Below, piece after piece: positions 11,401 to 21,808 of a stretch of DNA of 64,000 bases. Numbering within the stretch: the first letter of the stretch is position 1; each line of letters opens with the position of its first letter. The stretch is from NCBI GenBank assembly GCA_016800925.1, contig JABCPU010000044.1, positions 124,001 to 188,000 of the forward strand. Direction: 5' to 3'. The notes under the pieces are model-generated. The model saw only the letters and a list, made by a program, of their open reading frames with translations, made no database searches and had not been told where the DNA came from. The position numbers and the translations under genes were made by a program. Origin of the DNA: Suillus spraguei. Its lineage: Eukaryota; Basidiomycota; Agaricomycetes; Boletales; Suillaceae.

Positions 11401-12687
11401 GGCCATAACAAATGAGCGATGGGAGTAGGCAGTATGGTTGTTTGGATCGTTGCTGATATCTTGGGTGAGTAACTCTTCGGCGATAGATAAGTTACCATCG
11501 ATGGATGGAATGCGGGCTGACGTGACGGTCAGGATCTGTACGAAACATATTCAATTTGTCGTACATGAGTCAAGGATGGAAACATGCCTTTGGGTGGTAG
11601 GAATGGGAAGTATGAGTATGGTTGTCTGTATCGGTGTTGATATCTTGCGTGAGTGGTTCGGTGGTAGACGAGTCTCCATCTATATATCTGATGGGGTCTG
11701 TCGTGATGGCTGGGATCTGCACAAAACATGTTCGTTTTGCGGCATGAGTGAAGGACGAAAGCGTACCTTTGAATTGATGTCGTCGGGTACTGCCCACTCT
11801 AAGATCATCTTATCTGCACCACCACTGAAGATGCGTTTGCCATCAACGGAGAAAGTGACGCATATCACCCTGGATGAGTGCCTGAAGGTGGCAACGGTTC
11901 GTCGATCTGAGAGCTGCCAGAGACGGACATGGTTGTCATCAGATGCCGAGGCAAGCAGGGTGCCAGCAGGATTAAAGGTGATGTCAAAGATAGAATTTGA
12001 GTGGCCCTGCCAAGGATCACCAACCTGCTCCCAGGTCGATGTATCCCATTCGCGTATGGTATGATCAGAATCATAGCCGCATGTGAGAAGGCGTGTGCCA
12101 TCGGGCGTCCACGCGAGTGACCAATTGTAATCTGTGTGAGCCTTGAAGGATGCGACGCGTTTTCTTGTGCCTGAATTATAAATTTGAATATTTAGGCTTG
12201 TTGCGATGGCAAGAAGTTCTCCAGACGGCGAATATCGAACGCAGTCGACCCGATCACCACACCCGATCGGATCTGCTTGTTCCTGCCAGGTTTTGGTATT
12301 CCACAGTTTCGTTTTGTTAAATGAACCGCTGGCCAGTACTGTTCCATCGGGGGAGAAGTCCAGCGAGTTGATATAATTGGAGTGAGCTTTGATGGGTTGG
12401 GTGAGTGATTCGCCCGTTTCTCCATGCCAGATGATGATCTCTCCACCCCAATCACCACTTGCTATCAATTGCCCATCTCGTGACACTGCCAAACCCCACA
12501 CCCAATCGCTATGCCCCTCCATCTTCTTCAACACATCACCTGTTTTCAAGTCCCACAGACGAAGCGTCTTGTCCGTCGAGGCTGTGACCATCCGCCGTTG
12601 ATCGGGGAAAACAGCGACTGCCCTCATCGAGTTTTCATGACCTTTGAACTCTCGCAGGGGTGTAGTGATTGGAATGAGTTCCGACAT
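8429..12687 (-). CDS. WD40-TPR-HET protein, copy 1
   Basis: This is a candidate non-self-recognition protein of about 1262 aa. Hand-spliced exons, read from the minus strand, are 12687-11767, 11716-11588, 11535-11359, 11299-11144, 11095-10988, 10939-10796, 10744-10582, 10524-10328, 10275-10131 and 10077-8429. All introns are 48-59 nt and every junction keeps frame. Residues 1-307 form a seven-bladed WD40 propeller (each blade with a GH-like dipeptide and an LWD/IWH-like end). Residues about 350-713 are helical TPR-like repeats (core AHAALRGAQRYDEAIDAYS). From about 755 to 940 is a HET domain with LLSHRWEE, WAWMDTCCID and RGWTFQEFVAP. The tail has an acidic, Ser-rich linker of about 40 residues. 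There is no NACHT/NB-ARC P-loop, signal peptide or membrane segment. Two introns use GC donors. HET domains of known incompatibility proteins trigger cell death; that role here is inferred. Confidence 0.88.
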
Positions 12688-13865
12688 TTTACTGGAGTTT
12701 GAAGGGTTTGAGCACCACTGAGGTGGACTTCAGAGGGATTGTGGGTGCGTGTATTGTGCGTTTTATGCTGCTTCACCGGGTCAACCTGCCTCGTTTTCAT
12801 AGACGCCCAGGCACGAACCCTACACCTCCATCACTGTTGTGGGAATGTACCCTATCGCGATGTCATACCCAACATTCTAGACACTGTAGCCCCCTACTGC
12901 CTCTAGAGTGTATACATGTGTCCATATCTTGTCTTCAATCCAATCCAATCGAACAGTCGGTGCTTTCGGGTGCATGAATATCGTTGTTTTTCGTGTGGAG
13001 CAGCTACTCCAGCACGTCGCTATCTCACTCTTCGAACGCATGCATTTAGCTTACTGCAATATCACCATTCACCCCGTTTAATCCCAAGTTCTGCATATCC
13101 TGCAAGCAGTCAAATTGTTAACATTCTCTCGTCTAAAAGTCGTCACCGATTCTGTCACGGATGAGCGCTTTCCTTCCAGCGCTCTGCTCATGTTCCAGCT
13201 CTGCTTTAAATTTCGCCCACTCTGGGCCAAACTTGTGTTCAGCTCATCCGCCAATCTCCTCCCAGGTCCATCATCATTTCAATCCTTCGCCGCACGACTA
13301 CCAGTGCAACGTGGTCGCTGAACTTCAGCGAGCATCACTGCAGATCCCACTGGGCCACGCGTTTAAACGTGTCTGGTTATGCCATTCGCCATGTAATCAA
13401 TAGTCCCTATGCCAGGACTGTCTAGAAACCAAGCGAGCTCGATACCAGTCCTTTTACAGAGGCTCTCATCCCGATTATCGTTCAGAGACACATGATTATT
13501 CTCGCGCACTGCCATGTCCTGTCTCTTTCGTGAATGACACATAGTTCACCAATGGCGACGACACGATGGATGGTCTGCCTGTGGGATGACGGAGCCCACG
13601 CCTAAGGATCTTATGGCCTGCATACACATCCTTCCACGACTGTGTTCTAACAATATTATGACCAGGCTACTTGTAGCTCCAAGTTTTTGAGCCGTTCGGT
13701 GCGTCATGCTAGAGAATCGCTTCAAGCCCACTCGCAAGATTGTGAACGCGCCAGGTTTTGAATAAGTACATTGTCCCTAAAACTAAATTCTCCATAGCTA
13801 AACATTTAAAGGGTACGTCTTTACACAGATACAAAAATATGGCCTCAGCGTGTTTGTCGAGCGGT
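12688..13865. repeat. Duplicated upstream flank of HET copy 1
   Basis: No gene is seen. The first ~1 kb is repeated upstream of copy 2 (49111-50110), more loosely upstream of copy 3 (54569-55340), and as a shorter piece upstream of copy 4 (61183-61710). The promoter of the WD40-TPR-HET genes must lie in its proximal part. The distal part from 13659 repeats the flank seen at 7542 and 50096. Confidence 0.75.
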
Positions 13866-13950
13866 GAAGAAGACCGCACAACTATAAACTGAGAAAGGTG
13901 TGCCACTAGCTCCAAGTGCTAAGGACCTCAAACTATGGTACAGCGAGCTG
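13866..13950 (+). pseudogene. LENG1-like exon 2 fragment
   Basis: About 85 bp match exon 2 of the intact gene at 56191-57132 (from GAAGAAGACCGCACA to TATGGTACAGCGAG), with an in-frame stop near its beginning. It then stops abruptly. It is the second passenger scrap of that gene in the HET duplication. Confidence 0.7.
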
Positions 13951-14363
13951 ATTCGATGCGTACACAACGCCAAATAACTCCTTCTCAATTCTCTACACAG
14001 CGCTGACTTGATCAACATCCTTGAAGCATTCAGGATAGTTCATTTATGCAGTGGTACTCGGGCTTGTGTCCATTGTAACCATTTGTGTGCTGGTAAGCTT
14101 CATGATCAGACATGAAGACAACTTTGGCTCAGCCTATATCGCTCATACAATACGCGCCATAGATTGAACCAAGGTTAAGCTTGCCCATCTAACAAGCGCA
14201 TTTTTTGCGTTGATGGTGATGGTGATGCTCCTTCAAATCTGTTGTTCACAAGGTCTGCTTTCATGGTCCCTTAGAATTGTTCATTTACATGCCTCCTGCA
14301 GGTTTCACTGTTGTTCGCGGTTTGTGTTGCCTGTTTTCGAGCCCCGTTGCTGTGACAAAGTCA
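13951..14363. other. Intergenic
   Basis: No gene or known repeat is recognised in this stretch. It has no counterpart beside the other HET copies, so it may have been captured together with the following exon pair. Confidence 0.4.
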
Positions 14364-14694
14364 ATGCTAACAACCCTCGATATCTTCCACTCCGCATGTT
14401 CTACGCCTCTATCTTTTGCGACTCCAGCTCCGCACTCCAAACCACCTCTTTCATCTTCTCAGGCAACACCGTCAGCATCGGCGTAAATCGCCTCTCCACT
14501 GCTCGCTTTTTCCCGTCACCTTCTCATCGCTGATCTTTCTTTGCAGTTCTCAACAACGATTGGAGAAATTTCGTCGATTATCGGCCGAATCGAGCAAAGT
14601 GGTGCCTGTTGAACAGGAAAGAACGAGAAGGCGAGTACCATACAATACTTTTGATTACAATGAACGAAAACTCCAGGAGCTATCCATTCTTGGT
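14364..14694 (+). pseudogene. Possible 5' end of an unrecognised gene
   Basis: An ATG at 14364 opens a Ser/Pro/Ala-rich frame. A plausible 64-nt intron follows (donor GTAAAT near 14484, acceptor TTTGCAG near 14547), after which the frame continues through a basic, Glu-rich stretch with VPVEQERTRRRVPYNTFDY. At about 14690 the sequence switches to the duplicated HET flank (also at 50311), so the reading runs out. I do not recognise the family. It could be a truncated captured gene or chance. Confidence 0.3.
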
Positions 14695-14794
14695 TTGATT
14701 GATTGCAGCGAGTACTTACGGTCGCACGAAGCCAAGTACACGAATAAATTTAATATGGTGGTCTTTGAACGAAGGGGGTGGTCGTCAATCTGTG

Positions 14795-15544
14795 TGTTAC
14801 GAACTGGGGTGGCGTCACCAGCGACAGTGAAAAGACACAGGCGGTCTGCTGGGAGTTCTTACAATGTTCAAAAGAGAACAAGGTGAAAGTACTAGGAACG
14901 CGTTCCGAGTACGATCAAGGGTTCAGCCTCAAAGACAAGTCTAAGAGGTATCTGCGAGAATAGAGACTAAGACTACATCAGGAAATTCACACATTCCTTG
15001 ACGTGCCCTTATGCGGACTTATTTACACTTAACTGCCTTGGTGAAATTGAATCTACTTGTCCAAAATTTCAATGTGAATGAATTCAGAAAAAAAAAGTTG
15101 AGATATATTAATATACATTTTTTATTGTATTTTGCACTCAAAAAATATAAGATATGCCAGGTGAATGATGTGAGAGAGAGCAAACAAGTTTTGAGATAAG
15201 TGAGTTAAGCTGATTAAGCATGTTAAGGAATGTGTGAATTTCCTGATGTAAGGAGTGCTTAGACTTAGAGATGATTCAAGACGACTTAGGTTGGAGACCT
15301 AAGTGAAGGAGATTCCAGGTAAAACCCAGTAAGATTAAAGTAGTGAATCTACTACAAGTACACTGTGCTTAAATAGGCCAATATGTGCGCACAGACCAAT
15401 AGAGACGTGAGAATGTAAGTGTGTATCCAAAGAAGGAAGGCAACTATAGTACAGATGCATTGAGCATATGAGTCGGAATCGTGTTATGTAATATACAAGG
15501 TAAATGAAGTAAGAAAATGAATAGGGGCACGTATGATTGTAACA
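14795..15544 (-). repeat. Gypsy-A1 3' LTR, interrupted by MITE 1
   Basis: The LTR is 475 bp once the 273-bp MITE and its TA duplication are removed. Compared with the 5' LTR at 44210-44681 I count seven substitutions and one 3-bp indel, and every substitution is CG against TG or CA. The sequence TTACCCCC adjacent at 15545 is the complement of the polypurine tract. Confidence 0.92.
14976..15248. mobile_element. MITE 1, 273 bp, TA target
   Basis: It has terminal inverted repeats of about 24 bp (outer part CATCAGGAAATTCACACATT) and is flanked by TA on both sides (14974-14975, 15249-15250). The intact LTRs show the empty site, with a single TA. The interior is AT-rich and non-coding. The TA target and short TIRs fit a Tc1/mariner-type non-autonomous element; no transposase is in the window. 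Confidence 0.88.
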
Positions 15545-15576
15545 TTACCCCCTTTTTACACGTAAAGTCACTGGCT

Positions 15577-15733
15577 TTACTCATCTTGATTCGCATAGTA
15601 AATGGGGTCATTGCTGAACTCGTAGTCTTCATCAGCAAATGACCCACTCATCATATACTTGGCTTCTTCAAGACCAGCGCGTCGTTTAGAATCCCTCTCC
15701 TTTTCTCTCTGAATACGTTCATTGTCAAGCTGT
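15577..15733 (-). pseudogene. Gypsy-A1 ORF3, C-terminal segment
   Basis: The minus-strand text encodes the end of ORF3 (SKRRAGLEEAKYMMSG ... YYANQDE and a TAA stop at 15577). It is cut at 15738 by the insertion of Gypsy-B. Confidence 0.85.
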
Positions 15734-15738
15734 TTCTC

Positions 15739-16214
15739 TGTCATGAATTCCAAATACAAATCATTACTCTTTCCTCAATTTCCCTAAAGCGTCTAAACCC
15801 AGCGCTAAGACAAACACAAACTCCACTGAAATCCCTATAACCGCTTCTATAACCGAACTTCCTGATGAAGATGAAGAGATCTTTTATGATGCTATCGGAT
15901 AAGATAAGATAAGATAGTGTCACGTGATCTTAGAACCTTCTAGAATATGATGTCATAACAATGTCACAATTATCACATCGTACGATTCTCATTTCTATTT
16001 TATGATTGGCTAGTAGTTTCAAACTCAGTTTATATCTCAGTTTCAATATGCGTATATAGTTAGCTAGTTTCGCTGTAGTAGTTCTTTAGTTCAAACCTCT
16101 TGTATCTACACTTGTAGCAATCCAAGACGTCCTTGCTCTTCTCTTCCTCTGTGATAACCATAGTTTGAGTCCTAGTCTCTGCCCTAGCGTTAATTCGTTT
16201 TGTGGGTTGTGACA
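15739..16214 (+). repeat. Gypsy-B 5' LTR
   Basis: The LTR begins TGTCATGAATTCC and ends GGGTTGTGACA. A TATA-like GTATATAG lies near 16054. The first base pair differences from the 3' LTR include CATGAA against CACGAA, a CpG transition. No TGG-type primer-binding site follows directly, so the priming mechanism is unclear. Confidence 0.92.
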
Positions 16215-16991
16215 TTAGGTTTGAACTTTAGGGGACTCCGACTCGCATACCGCTGCATACTTTTCTTTTGGATTCCTCTTCAACGATAGTACCGTTGTAG
16301 ACGACTCTCAAAAGTCTCTTATCATCTTCTGTACGCGTCTGTAAAGGCACTTGCACTTGCAGGCTAGTACAAAAACGTTTTGTCTTGCCCGACCCTAAAA
16401 AGTCACGATCTTTCTCCTCCCCTTTGCTCATTTGAGCGCATTTCTACCAATAGTCTTTTGTAGTTAGTAGACCTCTACCAGGCCCAGCCTTACATTGCTG
16501 CTGCTAGTAGACGGTGGACGAGCAACATTAGGTGTTCGATCCGTGACCTCAGTGCTGGCCCAAGACCCTGCCTGCTGAGCTCTACGATAGTTTCCTTTCT
16601 ACGATAGTTTTCTCTTCATACGATAGAAGGTCTAGTTTTCTTCGAAGTATTTAGTGGAATTGCCTCGTTGTCCAAGATAGACTGGTCGCTTGTAAGCTTC
16701 GGCTGGAAGAGCACTGTGTCCCTCGAGTTTTTCCCACTTGGAAGATCACAAAAACCTTTTACTATAGTTTTCTTAGTTAGTAAATAGGGAAGCGCCTAGT
16801 TGGGTTGACTAAAGAACCCTTTAGGACCTGAGTACGTGGTAGATCCGATCAGATATCGGGGACCGCTCAGTTTTCCATTTACATACTTCTTTTCCCATCT
16901 CCTTTTTCACCATCTTTCCTTTTCGGGTTGACCGTTACGACTAGTCAACCACAGACATCAGTAAATCGGGTTCCAGAAAACAACTGGTACT
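16215..16991 (+). other. Gypsy-B leader
   Basis: This is the untranslated leader between the 5' LTR and gag. No ORF of note is present. It contains two CTACGATAGTTT repeats near 16580-16615. Confidence 0.6.
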
Positions 16992-18029
16992 ATGTCTGCT
17001 CCCGCCACTACCATCCACAACGAACAAGCTTTGGCTGAGTACATTGCAAATGCTATCAATGTTGCGATTGCTCCAGTCCAAGAGCAAGTTCAAAGGCTCA
17101 GGAATATGAACGATGTCTTACAAGACCAGAACGAAAAACTCCATGAAGAACTTCATCAATATAGGGAAAGAATTGATGAACTGGAAGCAAAACCAACATC
17201 AACAGGAGGAACTCCCAAAATTGCGAAGCCAACAGAGTTCACTGGAGGAAAAGACTCCATCGATGTCAAAACATTCCTGGCACAAGTATCCCTTTACCTC
17301 ACACAATATCCCAATGCAACGCAACAACAACATCTCAGCTTAATGTTGTCTTATCTTAAGGGAAATGCCGGAAAATGGGCAGAACCTTACGTTAAGAAAC
17401 AAGCTACAGGAGAATTGGACTTCAATAAATTCTTAGAAGAGTTCTCACGCATGTTTAAAGATGAGAACAAAGAAGCGAAGGCCATCAGAGAATTAGAGAC
17501 CCTTAGGCAAGGATCTAGTTCTGTTCCAGAATACGTTGCGTCCTTCAAACAAAAGTCGGTATTCACAAATTTCTCCGACTACGACCTCCGCCTTAAACTC
17601 CGATCTGGTCTACAAACCCGGATCAAAGAACAACTCGCTCATGTTGCGCTCAAAGACAAGAATACTCTCAACAAACTGATTGAAAGAGCAGTAGAAATTG
17701 GGCAAAACTTTGAAGAGTTGGACGCAGAGAAGAAACGAAACACCTGGTGGACTCCTAAGTCTAACAGTGGAGTTCCTTCTTCATCAAGGGCTGGACCCAG
17801 TAACAGTGACGCTATGGATGTCGACTCCGGAAGGCAAAAAACTGCCCCCAAACCGCAAGGAAAGCCTGGTGCTTTTAAATGTTACAGATGCGGTGGAGAA
17901 GGCCACATGGCTAGGAACTGTAAAGAAGCGCCGAAACCAGCGCAAGTGAAGGCATCGTCTGCCGAAGAAGAAACCGCACCTAAATGGTTCAAGGACTGGT
18001 TATCCTCCAAAGAAGGCAAGGGTTTTTAG
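16992..18029 (+). CDS. gag: Gypsy-B Gag polyprotein
   Basis: This intact 345-aa ORF encodes the structural protein of the retrotransposon particle. It has an N-terminal coiled-coil stretch (residues about 25-70, VQRLRNMNDVLQDQNEKL), a retrotransposon Gag domain (about 75-220, with WAEPYVKK and LETLRQGSSSVPEYV), and one CCHC zinc knuckle (CYRCGGEGHMARNC, about residue 295) for RNA binding. The gene ends in GGT TTT TAG, a run of five T before the stop, with the pol frame one base behind. This suggests pol is made by -1 frameshifting at the end of gag. Confidence 0.92.
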   Translation: MSAPATTIHNEQALAEYIANAINVAIAPVQEQVQRLRNMNDVLQDQNEKLHEELHQYRERIDELEAKPTSTGGTPKIAKPTEFTGGKDSIDVKTFLAQVSLYLTQYPNATQQQHLSLMLSYLKGNAGKWAEPYVKKQATGELDFNKFLEEFSRMFKDENKEAKAIRELETLRQGSSSVPEYVASFKQKSVFTNFSDYDLRLKLRSGLQTRIKEQLAHVALKDKNTLNKLIERAVEIGQNFEELDAEKKRNTWWTPKSNSGVPSSSRAGPSNSDAMDVDSGRQKTAPKPQGKPGAFKCYRCGGEGHMARNCKEAPKPAQVKASSAEEETAPKWFKDWLSSKEGKGF

Positions 18030-21000
18030 AAGGGTTGAAGTCAGAGTCTGCAGACCTAGACCCGAACAATTGATTCTCTATTCTTTCTAGTTTTTCAGAT
18101 GTAATGGAAGTGTATATACGATCCAAATCAGAGCATTTTTATATTCCGATTACACTGAAAGGAAAGAACAGACAAGCAGATGTAAAAGCACTTGTGGACT
18201 GTGGTGCATCAACATTATTTATAAGTGAAAGATTTGTGAAGAACAATGATGTCCGGTGTCGTAAATTATTACGTCCCATACCAGTCAAGAACATTGATGG
18301 TTCCTTAAATGCCGCCGGAGCTATGACAAGATTCGCTGAAATAGGATTAAAGATTGGAGATCATGAAGAAGACAAAGCAGCCTTCATGGTTACAGATCTA
18401 GGAAGCGATGATGTTATTATCGGTATAGATTGGCTAAGGTATCATAACCCGGAGATTGATTGGAACGCAGGACGATTTGCTCTTACACGATGCCCAATTA
18501 AGTGTGAGACTAAAAAAGAAAAAAGACAAAAAAATAGAGAAAAACGAAAAACCCAAAAACAGGGTGACTTGCCAGATCTGATTCCCACGGAAGAGGAAGA
18601 TGATGACGAAGGCATGGCGAAGAAGAGGGCGATGGTTGAGGAAATAGAAGATGAAGATAGTCCAAAGAATGAATGGATTAGATATAAAGCTTCTATCGCC
18701 ACAGAACAAAAGGTAGCAGAAGAAGCTACTAAGAAGAAAAAGTCTGTAGAAGAAATGGTTCCAGACTGGATTCATGATTACCTGGGTGTATTCTCAGAAG
18801 AGGAATCAAAGAGATTTCCTGAAAGAAAGAAATGGGATCATGCGATAGATCTTAAAGATGAGAATGATCTTCCACCGAATGCAAAACCGTATCCTTTATC
18901 ACCAAAAGAAATGGACACACTGAAAGATTGGTTAAAAGCCGAAACTGCACTAGGACGTATTAGAGATTCACAATCTCCTGTTGCAGCACCTTTCTTCTTT
19001 GTGGCCAAAAAAGATGGCAAATTACGACCAGTAATGGACTATAGAAAGCTCAATGAAAAAACGGTTAAAAACGCGTACCCTTTACCGAGATCTCAAGATC
19101 TAATTGATGCTTTAACTGGTGCCACAATGTACTCCAAAATGGACGTACGATGGGGATACAATAATATTCGGATGAAAGAAGGAGACGAGTGGAAGGCAGC
19201 CTTCAAAACGCCTTTTGGTCACCATGAACCAACCGTAATGTATTTCGGGTTGACGAATTCTCCAGCAACTTTCCAGACCATGATGAATGAAATATTTAGA
19301 GATCTTATTGATGGAAAGACGGTCGTTGTCTACATCGATGACATATTGGTCTTTACAAATGGAAATAAGGAGCAACACTGAAAAGTCGTGCGAGAAGTAC
19401 TCAAACGATTGAAAGATAATGACCTGTTCTTGAAACCAGAAAAATGTAGTTTCGAACAGTCTAAAGTCGAATTCTTAGGGTTGATCGTGGAAAAAGGCAA
19501 TGTATCTATGGACCCTGTGAAAGTAGAAGGAGTATTAAAATGGCCTGTTCCCAAATGCGTAAAAGACATACAAGCATTCATGGGTTTTGCCAACTTCTAT
19601 CGAAGATTCATATTGGGGTTCTCAGATATAGCCAGACCAATGAATGATTTGCTAAGAAAAGATGTTCCATGGAATTGGACGGAGAAACAACAGAATGCAT
19701 TTGATGAATTAAAGAAACGATTCACAGAAGCTCCGCTCCTAGTAATGCCAGACGTTGAGAAAAAGAAAAGAATAGAGACCGATGCTTCTGATTATGCATC
19801 TGGTGCAGTACTTTCTCAACAAATGGAAGATGGACTATGGCATCCTGTCGCTTATTATTCAAAGTCAATGAATGATGCAGAACGAAATTACGACATTCAT
19901 GACAAAGAATTATTAGCAATCATTCGAGCGTTAGAAGAGTGGAGGCACTATGTGCAGGGAGCACCTCATCCTGTGGAAATCTGGACCAATCATAAGAATC
20001 TCGAGTATTTCATGACGAGTCAAAAATTGACATGAAGGCAAGCCAGATGGAGTCTGTTCCTGGCGGAGTATGAATTTACACTCCAACATAAGCCTGGTGT
20101 AGTCAACGATAAGGCCGATCGTCTGTCTCGGAGATCAGACCACAGAGGGGGGGGTAGAAAACGACAATTCTGATCGCATTTTGCTTAAACCGGAATTTTT
20201 CAAAATCAATGCTGCTAAGAGAGGCCAAGTTCTTATAGAAGGAGAAAAATCTCTTCTTAAAAAGATCAGACAAAGTACAGAACGAGAGCCTGAAGTAATG
20301 AAAGTGCTAGAAACGTTAAAAGCAGCACTGGTGCAATTGCGTAGAGGAGTCGAAGAATGGAATGTTGAAGATGGATTGGTGTTATTCTGAGGATTGGTCT
20401 ATGTTCCAAATGATAAAGAAATCCGCCGAGAGATTCTAGAGTTATTCCATGACTCACCACCGGCTGGACATCCTGGACGTGCCAAAACCTTAGAATTGAT
20501 TTCCAGAAACTATTGGTGGCCAATGATGACAAAGAGTGTTCACGATTATGTAGATGGTTGCGATCGTTGCAGACAAACAAAGGTCTATCCTAGTAAACCA
20601 ACAGGACCTTTACAGCCAAATGAAGTTCCAAAAGGACCTTGGCAAACGATTACATGTGACCTGATTGTGGACCTACCAAAGAGTGAAGGGTGTGATAGCA
20701 TTTTTGTTGTTGTTGATCGATTTACGAAACAAGCACACTTCATTCCCACCAATAAAGAAGTAGACTCGAAGGAAATTGCCGAGCTATTTTTGAAAAATGT
20801 ATGGAAACATCATGGAACACCAAAGAAAGTGATTTCAGATAGAGGAACACAGTTCGTATCGAAATTTATGGGACAAATGTCAAAAAGATTAGGCACAAAA
20901 TGGTCTGCTTCGACCGCCTATCATCCCCATACAGACGGACAAACAGAACGCGTAAATAAAGAAGTAGAACAATATTTACGCCTGTTTACCTCTTATAGAC

Positions 21001-21808
21001 AAAATGATTGGGTATCTTGGTTGCCGATTGCAGAATTCTCGCATAATAAGCAGTCACAGTCACCGGTCATAGCCCTTTCAAAGTTCTATATGGATATAAT
21101 CCAGAATTCACGATATCTCCTAATTCCAACTCCCATATTCCTGTTGCCGATGAAAGAGTGGATCAAATGAAAGAAGCAAGAGATGATGCGGAAAATACTT
21201 TGAAACTAGTCAATGAACGAATGAAACGGTTCTATGACAAAGGAGTAAAAGACGCACCACAGTATAAAAAGGGAGACAAAGTCTGGCTAGACGCGAAAAA
21301 CATTAAACAATGTCGTCCAAGTCAAAAACTGTCAGATCATCGTCTTGGGCCCTTTGAAATACTAGAGAAGATTGGTGAGGTGAACTATAAATTGAAATTA
21401 CCGGCAAATTATCAGATCCATCCGGTTTTTCACGTTCAATTACTCACCCCATATTATGCATCTCAAATGATCCCTCATTCTCAACCCACCCGACCACCTC
21501 CTGACATAGTTGACGATCAGGAAGAATTTGTTGTAGAAGAAGTATTAGATAGCCGATTATTCCGAGGAAAGCTGCAATACCGAGTAAAATGGGAAGGATA
21601 TCCGATAGAAGAATCGACATGGGAACCAGAAGAAAACGTAAAGAATTCCCTGATTCTTATAGCAGAGTTTCATAAAAAGAATCCCACGGCGGCTAAAACC
21701 AAAAGAATTCAAGGTTCTATACTTAATTCGGAAGATTTCAAGAAATGGAGAACACGCAACATAAGACCTTCATACATTCGCGATGACGCTCATCCTAAGA
21801 GGGGGTAA
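18026..21808 (+). pseudogene. pol: Gypsy-B Pol (PR-RT-RH-IN-chromodomain), broken
   Basis: Domains follow in Ty3/gypsy order. An aspartic protease (VDCGASTLFISERFV, about 18195) comes first, then reverse transcriptase with YIDDILVF (about 19333) and RNase H (TDASDYASGAVLSQ, about 19780). An HHCC/DDE integrase follows (VVVDRFTKQAHFIP about 20710; ISDRGTQFVSKF about 20840). The C-terminal chromodomain (about 21520-21690) has VKWEGYPIEESTWEPEENV. The frame is broken by TGA at 18071, 19379, 20033 and 20388, by a frame change at an eight-G run (20147-20154) and by a missing base near 21063. The TGA codons sit where CGA arginine codons are plausible, as CpG deamination would give. Otherwise it is close to complete. 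Confidence 0.9.

Noticed and set aside
8429..12687. NACHT or NB-ARC domain between WD40 and HET
   Set aside because: No GxxxxGK[ST] P-loop or following Walker B motif is visible in any copy; the region reads as TPR-like helices.
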